Assembly: GCF_024464185.1 (NCBI RefSeq)
Contig: NZ_JANHAU010000002.1
Coordinates: forward strand, 620,001-684,000
Origin: Haloarchaeobius salinus
GTDB lineage: Archaea; Halobacteriota; Halobacteria; Halobacteriales; Natrialbaceae
Length of the DNA stretch: 64,000 nt
Direction: 5' to 3'
Program-made: the position numbers and the translations under genes
The notes under the pieces: generated by a model
Databases searched by the model: none
Told to the model about the DNA's origin: nothing
What the model saw: the letters and a program-made list of their open reading frames with translations, nothing else
In this document: positions 48,563 to 56,857 of the stretch, in pieces
Numbering within the stretch: the stretch's first letter is position 1
How the letters are laid out: every line of letters starts with the position of its first letter

Positions 48563-49636
48563 ATGCGCGGCCAGCCACAGGCGTTCGACCGGGTGCTCTC
48601 CTCGATGTGCACGGAACCCCACCCGGTCGCCCGCGAGGCCGCAGAGCGGTTCCTCGCCACGAACCCCGGCGACCCCGCGACGTACCAGAGCGTCGCGGAC
48701 CTGGAGGACGAGGCCATCGCCGGTCTCGGCGAACTCGTCGGCCTCGACGACCCAGCGGGCTACATCGCCAGCGGTGGTACGGAGGCGAACATCCAGGCGG
48801 TGCGCATCGCCCGCAACCGGGCGGTGTCGAGCACGCCGAACGTCGTCGTGCCGGAGAGCGCGCACTTCTCGTTCCAGAAGGCCGCCGACGTGCTCTCGGT
48901 GGAGCTCCGGGTCGCCCCGCTCACCGACGACTGGACCGCCGACGTGGGTGCAGTGCGCCGGTTCTGCGACGAGGACACCGCGCTCGTCGTCGGCGTCGCC
49001 GGGACGACCGAGTACGGCAGGGTCGATCCCATCCCCGAACTCGCCGAGCTCGCGGACGACGTGGGCGCGCTCTGTCACGTCGATGCGGCCTGGGGCGGCT
49101 TCGTCCTCCCCTTCACCGACCACGAGTGGCACTTCGGGCACGCCGACGTCGACACGATGACCATCGATCCGCACAAGATGGGCGCGGCGGCTATCCCGGC
49201 GGGCGGGCTGGTCGCCCGCGACGGCGGGCTGTTCGACGCGCTCGCCGTCGACACGCCGTACCTCGAGTCGGCGAAGCAGGCGACGCTCACGGGCACCCGC
49301 TCCGGTGCGGGCGTCGCGAGCGCGGCGGCGGCGATGGACGAACTCTGGCCCGACGGCTACCGCGAGCAGTACGAGCGGGCGCAGGCCAACGCCGAGTGGG
49401 TCGCCGACGCGCTCTCCGAGCGGGGGTTCGACGTGGTCGAGCCCGAACTGCCGCTGGTCGCGGTCCCGATGTCGGACGAGCTGTTCGAGTCGCTGCGCGA
49501 GGCCGACTGGCGGGTCTCCCGGACCGCGGACGGCAAGCTCCGCATCGTCTGCATGCCCCACGTCACCCGCGACGTGCTCGAGGCGTTCGTCGCCGACGTC
49601 GACCGACTGCAGCCCACTGCGAACATTAACACTTAG
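48563..49636 (+). CDS. mfnA: L-tyrosine/L-aspartate decarboxylase MfnA
   Basis: A 357-residue PLP decarboxylase of group [22 protein letters not shown] is the PLP phosphate-binding region, [17 protein letters not shown] holds the His stacking on [18 protein letters not shown] and [14 protein letters not shown] hold the conserved Asp and Ala, and [17 protein letters not shown] carries the PLP Lys. In methanogens it makes tyramine for methanofuran; in haloarchaea, which lack that cofactor, the same protein family is thought to make beta-alanine for coenzyme A. That role is from family knowledge, not shown here. Confidence 0.92.
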   Translation: MRGQPQAFDRVLSSMCTEPHPVAREAAERFLATNPGDPATYQSVADLEDEAIAGLGELVGLDDPAGYIASGGTEANIQAVRIARNRAVSSTPNVVVPESAHFSFQKAADVLSVELRVAPLTDDWTADVGAVRRFCDEDTALVVGVAGTTEYGRVDPIPELAELADDVGALCHVDAAWGGFVLPFTDHEWHFGHADVDTMTIDPHKMGAAAIPAGGLVARDGGLFDALAVDTPYLESAKQATLTGTRSGAGVASAAAAMDELWPDGYREQYERAQANAEWVADALSERGFDVVEPELPLVAVPMSDELFESLREADWRVSRTADGKLRIVCMPHVTRDVLEAFVADVDRLQPTANINT

Positions 49637-49662
49637 GTCGGCGGACCGCCGAGGCGAACGTA

Positions 49663-50280
49663 GTGTCCACCGTCTCGACCCCGTCGCTCGCCCTCCTCGA
49701 CACGTTCCTGTCCGTCGATCCGGTGGTCTGGCTCCCGCTCTCCGAGTTCATCCCCGACTTCGCCGGGCTGGCCGAGGCGGTCCGGAACGCGTCGGGCGTC
49801 ATCGGGCTCGCCATCATCGCTGTCTACTCCTTCCTCATCGCGTTCGTGCTGCCGCTCCCGAGCGAGGTCGTCCTCGCCCCGGTCAGGACGGGGACCCTCG
49901 CGCTCGGGCTGCCGACCTACCTCGAGTACGCCATCGTCATCGTCGTCAGCGGCGTCGGGAAGGCTGCGGGCAGCGTGTTCGCGTTCCACATCGGACAGGA
50001 GGCCAAGGAGTCCGGACCCGTCGTCCGGTTCCTCCGGAACTCGCGGTTCAACATCATCGAGTGGTCCGAGAAGAAGTCCGTCGAGCTCGCCCGGCGGTAC
50101 GGCTACGTCGGGCTGGCGATGGCGCTGTCGGTGCCGTTCTTCCCCGACACCATCTCCATCTACGCGTTCGCGGTGCTCGAACGCGACTACAAGAAGTTCG
50201 CGCTGGCGACGTTCGCGGGCAGCGTCGGCCGGCTGCTCGTGACGATGGGTGCCTTCGGCGTCGCGTTCGTGTTCCTCTAG
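49663..50280 (+). CDS. VTT-domain (DedA/YqaA-like) membrane protein
   Basis: A 205-residue membrane protein with four to five hydrophobic helices. The VTT-type signature is seen in SFLIAFVLPLPSEVVLAPVR near residue 57, and in RRYGYVGLAMALSVPFFPD, with a re-entrant-like helix and a Pro-rich turn. VTT proteins act as lipid scramblases or in membrane homeostasis. The GTG at 49663 starts the frame; other GTG codons a few residues downstream are possible. It is 26 nt after mfnA, same strand. Its stop overlaps the convergent crcB gene by 4 nt. Confidence 0.8.
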   Translation: MSTVSTPSLALLDTFLSVDPVVWLPLSEFIPDFAGLAEAVRNASGVIGLAIIAVYSFLIAFVLPLPSEVVLAPVRTGTLALGLPTYLEYAIVIVVSGVGKAAGSVFAFHIGQEAKESGPVVRFLRNSRFNIIEWSEKKSVELARRYGYVGLAMALSVPFFPDTISIYAFAVLERDYKKFALATFAGSVGRLLVTMGAFGVAFVFL

Positions 50281-50639
50281 AGCGCGTGGCCGACGCCCCA
50301 CCCGACCACGACCGCGAGCAGACAGGCCGCGAGCGTCCCGAACGCGTTGAGCGCCGCCGCGAGCCAGCGGCCGCGTTCGAGCCGGTCGACGGTCGCGACG
50401 CCGAACGAGGAGAACGTCGTGAACGCGCCGCAGGCCCCGGTGCCGACGAGCAGTGCCACGTCGCCACCCGGGCTGGCCGCGGTGAGCGCGGCGAGGACGA
50501 AGCTCCCGACGACGTTCACCACGAACGTCCCGCGGGGGACGGCCTCCTCGCGTCGGGTGAGCGCGACCGAGACGAGCTGGCGGCCCACCGCACCGACCGC
50601 GCCGCCGAGGCCGACGAGCAGTGGGGCTGGTAGATTCAT
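50277..50639 (-). CDS. crcB: Fluoride channel subunit CrcB/Fluc (second gene of pair)
   Basis: A 120-residue membrane protein with four helices, of the Fluc/CrcB fluoride channel family. LVGLGGAVGAVGRQLVS starts helix 1, GTFVVNVVGSFVLAALT has the conserved Asn of helix 2, and TGACGAFTTFSSFGVATVDR is the central helix 3 with Phe-box and Thr/Ser residues. The channel is a dual-topology dimer that lets toxic fluoride leave the cell. In archaea with two genes the partners form a heterodimer. Its start overlaps the stop of the other crcB gene as ATGA. Confidence 0.93.
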   Translation of the reverse strand: MNLPAPLLVGLGGAVGAVGRQLVSVALTRREEAVPRGTFVVNVVGSFVLAALTAASPGGDVALLVGTGACGAFTTFSSFGVATVDRLERGRWLAAALNAFGTLAACLLAVVVGWGVGHAL

Positions 50640-51025
50640 GCCGGCACCTCCCTGCTTCCGACCCGGCCCGCCGCCAACCGGCCGACACCGACCCCCGCGA
50701 ACCCGAGCGCGTACGTCGCCACGACGTAGCCGACGGCGACGGCCGGTTCGCTCGTCGCCGTGCCGACGACGAACGTGCTGTACGTGGTGAAGGAGGAGAG
50801 GAAGCCGGTGCCGACGGCGAGACGGGCCCGGCGGGGGACGCGGTCGCGGTCGAGCGAGACGAGGAAGCCGAGCAGCACGCAGCCGACCACGTTGGCGGCG
50901 AGCGTGCCGGCGAGACCCGTCGGGACGCCCGCGAGCGCGAGGTCGACGCCCCACCGGGCGTTCGCGCCGGCGAAGCCGCCGCTCGCGACCAGCGCGAGCG
51001 TCCGTGCATGGGTCCCGTCGCTCAT
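50636..51025 (-). CDS. crcB: Fluoride channel subunit CrcB/Fluc (first gene of pair)
   Basis: A 129-residue CrcB subunit. ALVASGGFAGANARWGVDLA starts helix 1, GTLAANVVGCVLLGFLVS has the helix-2 Asn, and GTGFLSSFTTYSTFVVGTAT is helix 3 with the F-x-T-x-S-T-F pattern that lines the fluoride pore. The last helix is followed by a short tail with SREVPA. The two crcB genes overlap, so both subunits would be made in a fixed ratio, fitting a heterodimer of opposite orientation. The ATG at 51025 is preferred to an upstream start at 51046. Confidence 0.93.
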   Translation of the reverse strand: MSDGTHARTLALVASGGFAGANARWGVDLALAGVPTGLAGTLAANVVGCVLLGFLVSLDRDRVPRRARLAVGTGFLSSFTTYSTFVVGTATSEPAVAVGYVVATYALGFAGVGVGRLAAGRVGSREVPA

Positions 51026-51137
51026 CGAGACGGAGTGTCGCAGCACGGGTCAAAAGTCCGCCGACTTCGGACGAACGCGGTCGCTCGCGTGGAACTGTCG
51101 AACAACGACCCCCGTTCTACACGTCCCCGAGTCTCGT

Positions 51138-51359
51138 TCAGAAGACGTACTCGTCTTCGTGGCCCATCATCCCGTCGTCCTCGTAGCCGCCACCACCGGG
51201 CTCGTCGTCGTCGATCGGCCCACTGGTCTTGTAGGCCTTGATCCCGGTCGAGATCAGATCCTCGATGGCCTCCTCGCGGTTCACGAACTCTCCACGCTCT
51301 ACCATCTGCGTGATCTGCATCTCGAGATGTTCGGGGATGTTGATTTCGACCTTTGGCAT
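51138..51359 (-). CDS. CopG/ribbon-helix-helix family DNA-binding protein
   Basis: A 73-residue protein whose first 45 residues are a ribbon-helix-helix: MPKVEINIPEHLEMQITQMV gives the beta strand (alternate residues face DNA) and first helix, and VERGEFVNREEAIEDLISTG the turn and second helix. An acidic, Gly-rich tail (GPIDDDEPGGGGYEDDG and then EDEYVF) follows. Such proteins bind DNA as dimers and usually regulate a few genes, often their own. The targets are unknown. A GTGATGTGGTATTTAAG patch upstream (51376-51395) offers a promoter. Confidence 0.9.
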   Translation of the reverse strand: MPKVEINIPEHLEMQITQMVERGEFVNREEAIEDLISTGIKAYKTSGPIDDDEPGGGGYEDDGMMGHEDEYVF

Positions 51360-51543
51360 CAGTGGTAGGGGCTTCGGTGATGTGGTATTTAAGCCTGTTG
51401 GGGATGGCAGCGCCGGTGCACGACCGGTCGTTTCGAGGGGACCACGGGGGCCGGTTCGGACGGTCCCCGCCCCCGTGGACGCCGCCCGTTCTCACCGAGT
51501 CGGTTCCGTCACCCCTACGGTAGCGCGGCCCCGAATGGTGGGT

Positions 51544-52140
51544 ATGAGCGTCACCGACGTCACGGACCTCTACGAGGAGTACGGCGAGGACCGACTCCCG
51601 CCGGGCCAGCGCGAGACCTCGAAGTTCCCCGTGCTCTCGAAGGGGAACACCCCGAAGTTCGACCCCGACACGTGGGAGTTCCGCGTCACCGGCGCGGTCG
51701 AGGACGAGCTCACCTTCGACTACGACGAGTTCCGAAACCTCCCGAGCGTGACGCAGCGCCAGGACTTCCACTGCGTCACCGGCTGGTCGAAGTTCGACTG
51801 CGAGTTCGAGGGCGTCACCTTCCCCGAACTCGCCGAACGGGCCGGCGTCCACGACGACGCCACCCACGTCATGTTCTCGGCGCTCGACGACTACACGACG
51901 AACCTGCCCCTCGAGGAGTGCATGCGCGACGAGGTGCTCTTCACCTGGCAGTTCGACGGCGAGGACCTCCCGCCGGACCACGGCGGCCCCCTCCGGGTCG
52001 TCACGCCCCACAAGTACGCCTACAAGGGCGCGAAGTGGGTCTGCGGCGTCGAGTTCCTCACCGAGGCCGAGCGCGGCTACTGGGAGCGACGCGGCTACTC
52101 GAACACCGCCAACCCCTGGAACGAGGAACGGTACAGCTAG
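51544..52140 (+). CDS. Sulfite oxidase/YedY-type molybdopterin-dependent oxidoreductase
   Basis: A 198-residue single-domain molybdenum-cofactor enzyme. KFPVLSKGNTPKFDPDTWEF and then VTGAVEDELTFDYDEFRNLP start the sulfite-oxidase fold; DFHCVTGWSKFDCEFEGVT carries the cysteine that binds Mo (in HCVTGWS); GPLRVVTPHKYAYKGAKWV is the C-terminal cofactor-binding section. Without a second domain or Tat signal it is likely cytoplasmic, like several haloarchaeal paralogues. The substrate (sulfite, sulfoxide or another) is not known. An alternative ATG three codons upstream (51535) cannot be excluded. Confidence 0.88.
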   Translation: MSVTDVTDLYEEYGEDRLPPGQRETSKFPVLSKGNTPKFDPDTWEFRVTGAVEDELTFDYDEFRNLPSVTQRQDFHCVTGWSKFDCEFEGVTFPELAERAGVHDDATHVMFSALDDYTTNLPLEECMRDEVLFTWQFDGEDLPPDHGGPLRVVTPHKYAYKGAKWVCGVEFLTEAERGYWERRGYSNTANPWNEERYS

Positions 52141-52346
52141 ATGAGGGCACGTCGCTGATTCTGCGAAGTGATGTGGTGCCTTCAAGTAGAGAGACGGCGG
52201 TTCGATCGGGGGTCAATCCATGTGTATCGAGCTCTTCGAAGACGGGTCAGTTGGTGTCGGTGCTGGCTCAGATGCAGCACGATCCCGGTATGACCCCGAG
52301 CAAACCTAGGTGGCTTCGGACGCGCGCCTCCGATAATGAACACCCT

Positions 52347-52374
52347 TTATACGACCGCCCCCTGAGATGGGGGC
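52347..52374 (+). promoter_or_regulatory. menF promoter: TATA box and inverted repeat at the transcript start
   Basis: TTTATA at 52347-52352 is followed by GCCCCC (52357-52362), a 6-nt spacer TGAGAT, and GGGGGC (52369-52374), a perfect 6-bp inverted repeat that ends just before the ATG at 52376. It could be an operator or a short RNA hairpin. The rest of the 235 nt gap (52141-52346) shows no gene. Confidence 0.45.
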
Positions 52375-52375
52375 A

Positions 52376-53719
52376 ATGGAACGAGCGGGCAGCGAGGCGG
52401 GCGTCGCGAGCGCGACGCGCGAGGACGCCACACTCGTCAGCCGGAGTCGCCCCATCGCGGACGTCTCCTTCCGGGCCTTCCTCGCGGCACGCGACCCGCC
52501 GCGTCTGCAGTGGGCCAGCCACGAGGGGCTGGAGCTTTCGGGCGCTGGGGTCGCCGCCCGGCTCACGGCCAGCGGCGAGGACCGGTTCGAGTCGGTCCGG
52601 ACCGCCGCCGAGGGGCTGTTCGCCGACGCCGACTGCTCCAACTCCGACGCGCCGCGACCCCGCCTCGTGGGTGGGTTCGCCTTCCTCGACGACCACGAGC
52701 CGGAGCCACCGTGGGCCGGCTTCCCCGCCGCCGAGTTCGTCCTCCCCGAGGTGCAGCTCACGCGGACCGACGACGGCACGTGGCTCACCGTGAACCGGTA
52801 CGAGCCCGACGCGGACCCGGACGACGTCGCCACGGCGCTCGACCGGGAGGTCGACGCCGTCGGGGACCTGCCGAAGATGCGGCCCGCCGGGACACGACCG
52901 GGCGTGACCGAGGTTCGACGCCCGACGCCGAAGGAGGTCTGGACCGCACAGGTCGCCGACGCCGTCGAGCGCGTCGAGGCCGGCGACCTGCAGAAGGTGG
53001 TGCTGGCCTGCGCGCTGGAGGTCGACCTCGCGGGCGTGGTGGACCTGCCGGACGTGCTCGAACGCCTGCGACGGACGTACCCGAACTGCTACCGGTTCCT
53101 CGTCCAGCCGACGGAGGAGGCCGGCTTTCTCGGTGCACCGCCGGAACGACTCGTCAAGCGCACGGGCCGGCACGTCGAGACCGAGGCGCTGGCCGGCTCG
53201 GTCGGGCGCGGTGGCACACCCGAGGCCGACGCCGACCTCGCCGCCGAACTCGTGGAATCGGCGAAGATACAGCACGAGCAGCGCCTCGTCGTCGACGCCA
53301 TCTGCGACCAGCTCGCGCCGCTCGGCGAGGTCTCGGAGGGCGAGCAGACGGTCCGGAAGCTGGCGAACATCCAGCACCTCCGGACGCCGATCACGGTCGA
53401 CCTCGACCGCGAGACGCACGTACTGGACATCGTGGGGGCGCTGCACCCGACGCCCGCCGTCGGCGGGCTCCCGCCCGAGGTGGCGGCGGAGACCATCCGC
53501 GACGTGGAGACGTTCGAGCGCGGCTGGTACGCCGCGCCCATCGGCTGGTTCGACGCGGACGGCGACGGTGAGTTCCTCGTCGGTATCCGGTCCGGGCTGG
53601 CCGGTGGCCGCAGCGCCACGCTGTTCGCGGGCAACGGCATCGTCGCGGACTCCGACCCGCAGGAGGAGTGGGACGAGGTCCAGCTGAAGTACCGCCCGCT
53701 GCTCGACGAACTCGAGTGA
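52376..53719 (+). CDS. menF: Isochorismate synthase (menaquinone branch)
   Basis: A 447-residue chorismate-binding enzyme that converts chorismate to isochorismate, the first step of menaquinone synthesis. The family core is in the C-terminal 260 residues: LQKVVLACALEVDLAG, CYRFLVQPTEEAGFLGAPPE with the Pro-Glu-Arg, ETEALAGSVGRGGTPEADAD, ESAKIQHEQRLVVDAIC with Glu and His, VGALHPTPAVGGLPPE, and RGWYAAPIGWFDADGDGEF. All expected Mg and base residues appear intact. The second ATG (52376) is taken because a TATA-like box lies 24-29 nt upstream of it. menD starts 7 nt after its stop. Confidence 0.93.
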   Translation: MERAGSEAGVASATREDATLVSRSRPIADVSFRAFLAARDPPRLQWASHEGLELSGAGVAARLTASGEDRFESVRTAAEGLFADADCSNSDAPRPRLVGGFAFLDDHEPEPPWAGFPAAEFVLPEVQLTRTDDGTWLTVNRYEPDADPDDVATALDREVDAVGDLPKMRPAGTRPGVTEVRRPTPKEVWTAQVADAVERVEAGDLQKVVLACALEVDLAGVVDLPDVLERLRRTYPNCYRFLVQPTEEAGFLGAPPERLVKRTGRHVETEALAGSVGRGGTPEADADLAAELVESAKIQHEQRLVVDAICDQLAPLGEVSEGEQTVRKLANIQHLRTPITVDLDRETHVLDIVGALHPTPAVGGLPPEVAAETIRDVETFERGWYAAPIGWFDADGDGEFLVGIRSGLAGGRSATLFAGNGIVADSDPQEEWDEVQLKYRPLLDELE

Positions 53720-53726
53720 CCCACCC

Positions 53727-55502
53727 GTGAGCGAGTACCCCAACCGGAACGTCCTCTGGGCCGAGACCCTCGTCGACGAGCTCGCAGCCGGCGGGCTCAC
53801 CGCGGCGTGCATCGCGCCGGGCAGCCGCTCGACCCCGCTCACGGTCGCCTTCGACGCCCACGACGACATCGAGGCGTTCTCGCACCTCGACGAGCGCTCC
53901 GCGGCGTTCTTCGCGCTCGGCCGTGGCCGCCGGACCGGCGAGCCGACTGCGCTCGTCTGCACCTCCGGCACCGCGGCGGCGAACTTCCACCCCACCATCG
54001 TCGAGGCGAACCAGGCGCGCGTGCCGCTGCTCGCGTTGACCGCCGACCGCCCGCCCGAGCTGCGGGACTCCGGGGCGAACCAGACCATCGACCAGGAGAA
54101 GCTGTACGGGAGGGCGGTGCGCTGGTACCGCGACCTGCCCGAGCCGGAGCCGACGCCGCGGAAGCTCCGCCGGCTGCGAACCGACGCCGCCCGTGCCCTC
54201 GCCGAGGCGACGGGAAGCGACGCGGGTCCGGTCCACCTCAACTGCCCGTTCCGCAAGCCGCTGGAGCCCACGCCCGTCGCGGGCGACGTGCCCGAGAACT
54301 GGCACGAGGGCGACGAACGCGCGGCGCTGGGGCGCGGTGCCGACGGCACGCCCTACGTCCGTCGACACCAGGGCCGCCCCGAACTCGGCGACGGGGAGCT
54401 GTGCGACCTCGCCGACGCGGTCGGCGGGGCCGACTCGGGACTCGTCCTCGCCGGCCCCGCCGACCCGGCGACGCTCGCGGACGACGACTGGCCGGCGGCC
54501 GTGGCTGCGCTCTCCGCCGCGACGGGCTTCCCCGTCCTCGCGGACCCGCTCTCCAGCGTCCGCTTCGGCGAGCACGTCGGGTACCGCGACGACGCGACGG
54601 TCCTCGGCGGCTACGACGGCTACGTCCACGCGCTCGACCTCGACCCCGATTTCGTCCTCCGGTTCGGCGCGTCGGCGACCTCGAAACCCCTCCGGAAGGC
54701 GCTCGCGGAGATCGACGCCCCGCAGGTCATCGTCGACCCGATGGGCGAGTGGCGCGACGCCGAGTTCGTCTGCTCGGACCTGGTCGTCGCCGACCCGACC
54801 AGGACCGCGCGGGCGCTCGCTGAAGCCGTCGGAGCGTCTACCGACTCCGACTACGCCGACCGCCTCGCCGACGTGGAATCACGCTACTGGGAGCACGTCG
54901 AGGAGTTCATCGCCGACGAGACGCCCGAAGGAGCTATCGCTCACCGCGTGCTCGCCGACGCACCGGACCCTGCCACCGTCTTCGTCTCGAACTCGATGGC
55001 GGTCCGGGACGCCGACCGCTTCGGCGTCCCGCGGGACGCAGACCTCACCGTCCTCGCCAATCGGGGCGCGAGCGGCATCGACGGCATCCTGTCTACTGGA
55101 TTCGGTGCGGGCAGCGCCACCGACGACCCGCTCGTCGTGCTGACGGGTGACCTCGCGTACTACCACGACATGAACGGGCTGCTCGCGCTGGCGCGCTGTG
55201 GTGTCGACGCGACCGTCGTCTGCGTGAACAACGACGGCGGCGGCATCTTCCACCTGCTCCCCATCGAGGAGTTCGACCCGCCCTTCACCGAGCAGTTCGT
55301 CACACCCCACGGGCTGGACTTCGCGCCGACCGGCGACCTCTACGACCTCTCCTTCCAGCGGGTCGGTCCCGACGAGTTCGCCGACACCTATCGGGAATCG
55401 CTCGCGATGGACGGCACGCAGGTCATCGAGGTGCCGTTCGACGCCGGCACTAGCCATCGAGTCCGCGAGCGACTCGCGGACTCGGTGGCCGACCTGTTCT
55501 GA
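53727..55502 (+). CDS. menD: SEPHCHC synthase MenD
   Basis: A 591-residue thiamine-diphosphate enzyme that joins isochorismate and 2-oxoglutarate to 2-succinyl-5-enolpyruvyl-6-hydroxy-3-cyclohexene-1-carboxylate. The N-terminal part has CIAPGSRSTPLTVAF and FSHLDERSAAFFALG with the catalytic Glu, then TSGTAAANFHPTIVEANQ. The C-terminal part has LANRGASGIDGILSTGFGAG and LVVLTGDLAYYHDMNG, and CVNNDGGGIFHLLP, the thiamine-diphosphate and Mg site (G-D-x26-N-N). A GTG start gives MSEYPNRNVLWAE. It directly follows menF, so both are one transcript. Confidence 0.95.
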   Translation: MSEYPNRNVLWAETLVDELAAGGLTAACIAPGSRSTPLTVAFDAHDDIEAFSHLDERSAAFFALGRGRRTGEPTALVCTSGTAAANFHPTIVEANQARVPLLALTADRPPELRDSGANQTIDQEKLYGRAVRWYRDLPEPEPTPRKLRRLRTDAARALAEATGSDAGPVHLNCPFRKPLEPTPVAGDVPENWHEGDERAALGRGADGTPYVRRHQGRPELGDGELCDLADAVGGADSGLVLAGPADPATLADDDWPAAVAALSAATGFPVLADPLSSVRFGEHVGYRDDATVLGGYDGYVHALDLDPDFVLRFGASATSKPLRKALAEIDAPQVIVDPMGEWRDAEFVCSDLVVADPTRTARALAEAVGASTDSDYADRLADVESRYWEHVEEFIADETPEGAIAHRVLADAPDPATVFVSNSMAVRDADRFGVPRDADLTVLANRGASGIDGILSTGFGAGSATDDPLVVLTGDLAYYHDMNGLLALARCGVDATVVCVNNDGGGIFHLLPIEEFDPPFTEQFVTPHGLDFAPTGDLYDLSFQRVGPDEFADTYRESLAMDGTQVIEVPFDAGTSHRVRERLADSVADLF

Positions 55503-55506
55503 CCCG

Positions 55507-56460
55507 TCAGCCGACGACGTGCCTGAACGCCATCGCGTACCAGAACGGGACGACGCAGGCCCCGACGAGGAACACGCTCATCGGCGCGAGCAGGTTCACG
55601 CCGACGAACGCGAGCACGAGTGGCAGTCCGACGCTCAGCGCGCCGAAGCCCACCACCGCGACGCGGGGGATGGTCAGCAGGTAGCCGAGCAACAGCAGCG
55701 TACACGCCCCGATGACGACGTTGACGAACGGGTTCAGCTGTGGCGAGACGGTGACGTACGCGAGGAACGGGTACATCAGGAACGTCAGCGCGGCGAGCAC
55801 CAGCGACTGCTGGGAGAGGCTGACCGTGACTGGCTCCTGCTCTAACTCCTCCTCGTCCCAGTCGTGGACGGAGAAGCCGTCCCAGTCGTCCTCCTCGTCG
55901 GCGGCGACGTGCTCGCCCTGGCCGCGGGTCTTCCGCCGGGCCGCGCCGTCGAACCCCGACTCCCCTGCGGTCGCGCCGCCGTCGGTCGAGGCGGACGTGG
56001 TGCCTGTCGACCTGTCGGTACCGCCGACGTAGTAGCTCCGGTTCGTGCGGTTGCCCTCCCCGGCCTCGCGGTCCGACCCGGGGTACTCCTGCCGCCGGTT
56101 CCGGTTGCCGTACGTGCCGTCCGCCCAGCCCCGCCGCTCGTCGCCCGTCGCCCGCTCGCGGCCACGCCTGTCGTCGCCCGTCTCATCGTCGCCAGACTCC
56201 TCGCGCGCTCGCCCCCACCCGTCCGCGTCGCCGAACATCCGCTGGTAGGAGTCGTGCCCGAGCCGGTCGTAGCGCGCCCGCTCGTCTGGGTCCGAGAGGA
56301 TCTCCTCGGCCTCGGCGACGCGCTGGAACGCCTCGGCGGCGTCCGCGCTGTCGTTCAGGTCGGGATGGGTCTCCTTGACCCGCTCGCGATAGGCCGCCGT
56401 TATCTCGTCCTGCGTGGCGTCGGTATCGACGCCGAGGACGTCGTAGAACGTCTCCGTCAT
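55507..56460 (-). CDS. J-domain protein with C-terminal membrane region
   Basis: A 317-residue DnaJ-like protein. The first 65 residues are a complete J domain, with TFYDVLGVDTDATQDEITAA, the THPD tripeptide needed to stimulate Hsp70 (KETHPDLND), and DPDERARYDRLGH. A 140-residue charged, Arg/Asp/Gly-rich linker follows, and the last 110 residues hold four membrane helices (SLSQQSLVLAALTFLMYPFL onward). There is no Gly/Phe or zinc domain, so it is not a classic DnaJ; it may recruit DnaK to the membrane. It lies convergent with menD, 4 nt away. Confidence 0.87.
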   Translation of the reverse strand: MTETFYDVLGVDTDATQDEITAAYRERVKETHPDLNDSADAAEAFQRVAEAEEILSDPDERARYDRLGHDSYQRMFGDADGWGRAREESGDDETGDDRRGRERATGDERRGWADGTYGNRNRRQEYPGSDREAGEGNRTNRSYYVGGTDRSTGTTSASTDGGATAGESGFDGAARRKTRGQGEHVAADEEDDWDGFSVHDWDEEELEQEPVTVSLSQQSLVLAALTFLMYPFLAYVTVSPQLNPFVNVVIGACTLLLLGYLLTIPRVAVVGFGALSVGLPLVLAFVGVNLLAPMSVFLVGACVVPFWYAMAFRHVVG

Positions 56461-56660
56461 GCGGTCAGGGGGACCCGAAGTTGGTCGACGTTGGGACGGC
56501 ACGCCCAAAACAGTTCCTGCTATCGATACGTTCTCGCTCGAAACGTGACCAGCGACCGGTTGGTGCCGCAGGACGTCCGGATGTTGTCGGTGTGTGGGGA
56601 CACGACTGGACCGATACCGCCCGGGAAGCCCCGCCACCCGTGTGAGTCACAGGCTCTACC

Positions 56661-56764
56661 AACAGCCAGAAAGCCCCGACGGGCGACGCTCCCGGGACCG
56701 CACGGGACTCCCGGGTCGTCCCGCCAGGCCCCCGACTCCAGCGTCTCGGGGCTATCTGGCAGTT
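56661..56764 (+). repeat. Dispersed repeat, copy C, with imperfect terminal inverted repeats
   Basis: In the 397 nt gene-free stretch between the J-domain gene and menB. The left end AACAGCCAGAAAGCCCCGA (56661-56679) is the shared core; the right end TCGGGGCTATCTGGCAGTT (56746-56764) is its inverse with two mismatches. The 104-bp unit could fold as one long hairpin or be a remnant of a miniature mobile element. No gene is seen elsewhere in 56461-56857; the region near 56825-56835 is a likely menB promoter. Confidence 0.6.
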
Positions 56765-56857
56765 CGAGGTGGAATCGAGTCCCACGACTGCAGCGCAAAA
56801 TCCAGACACCGGACACGGAAGCGAATCTATTTCCGGTGGCCGACCCCACCCCCGTGC

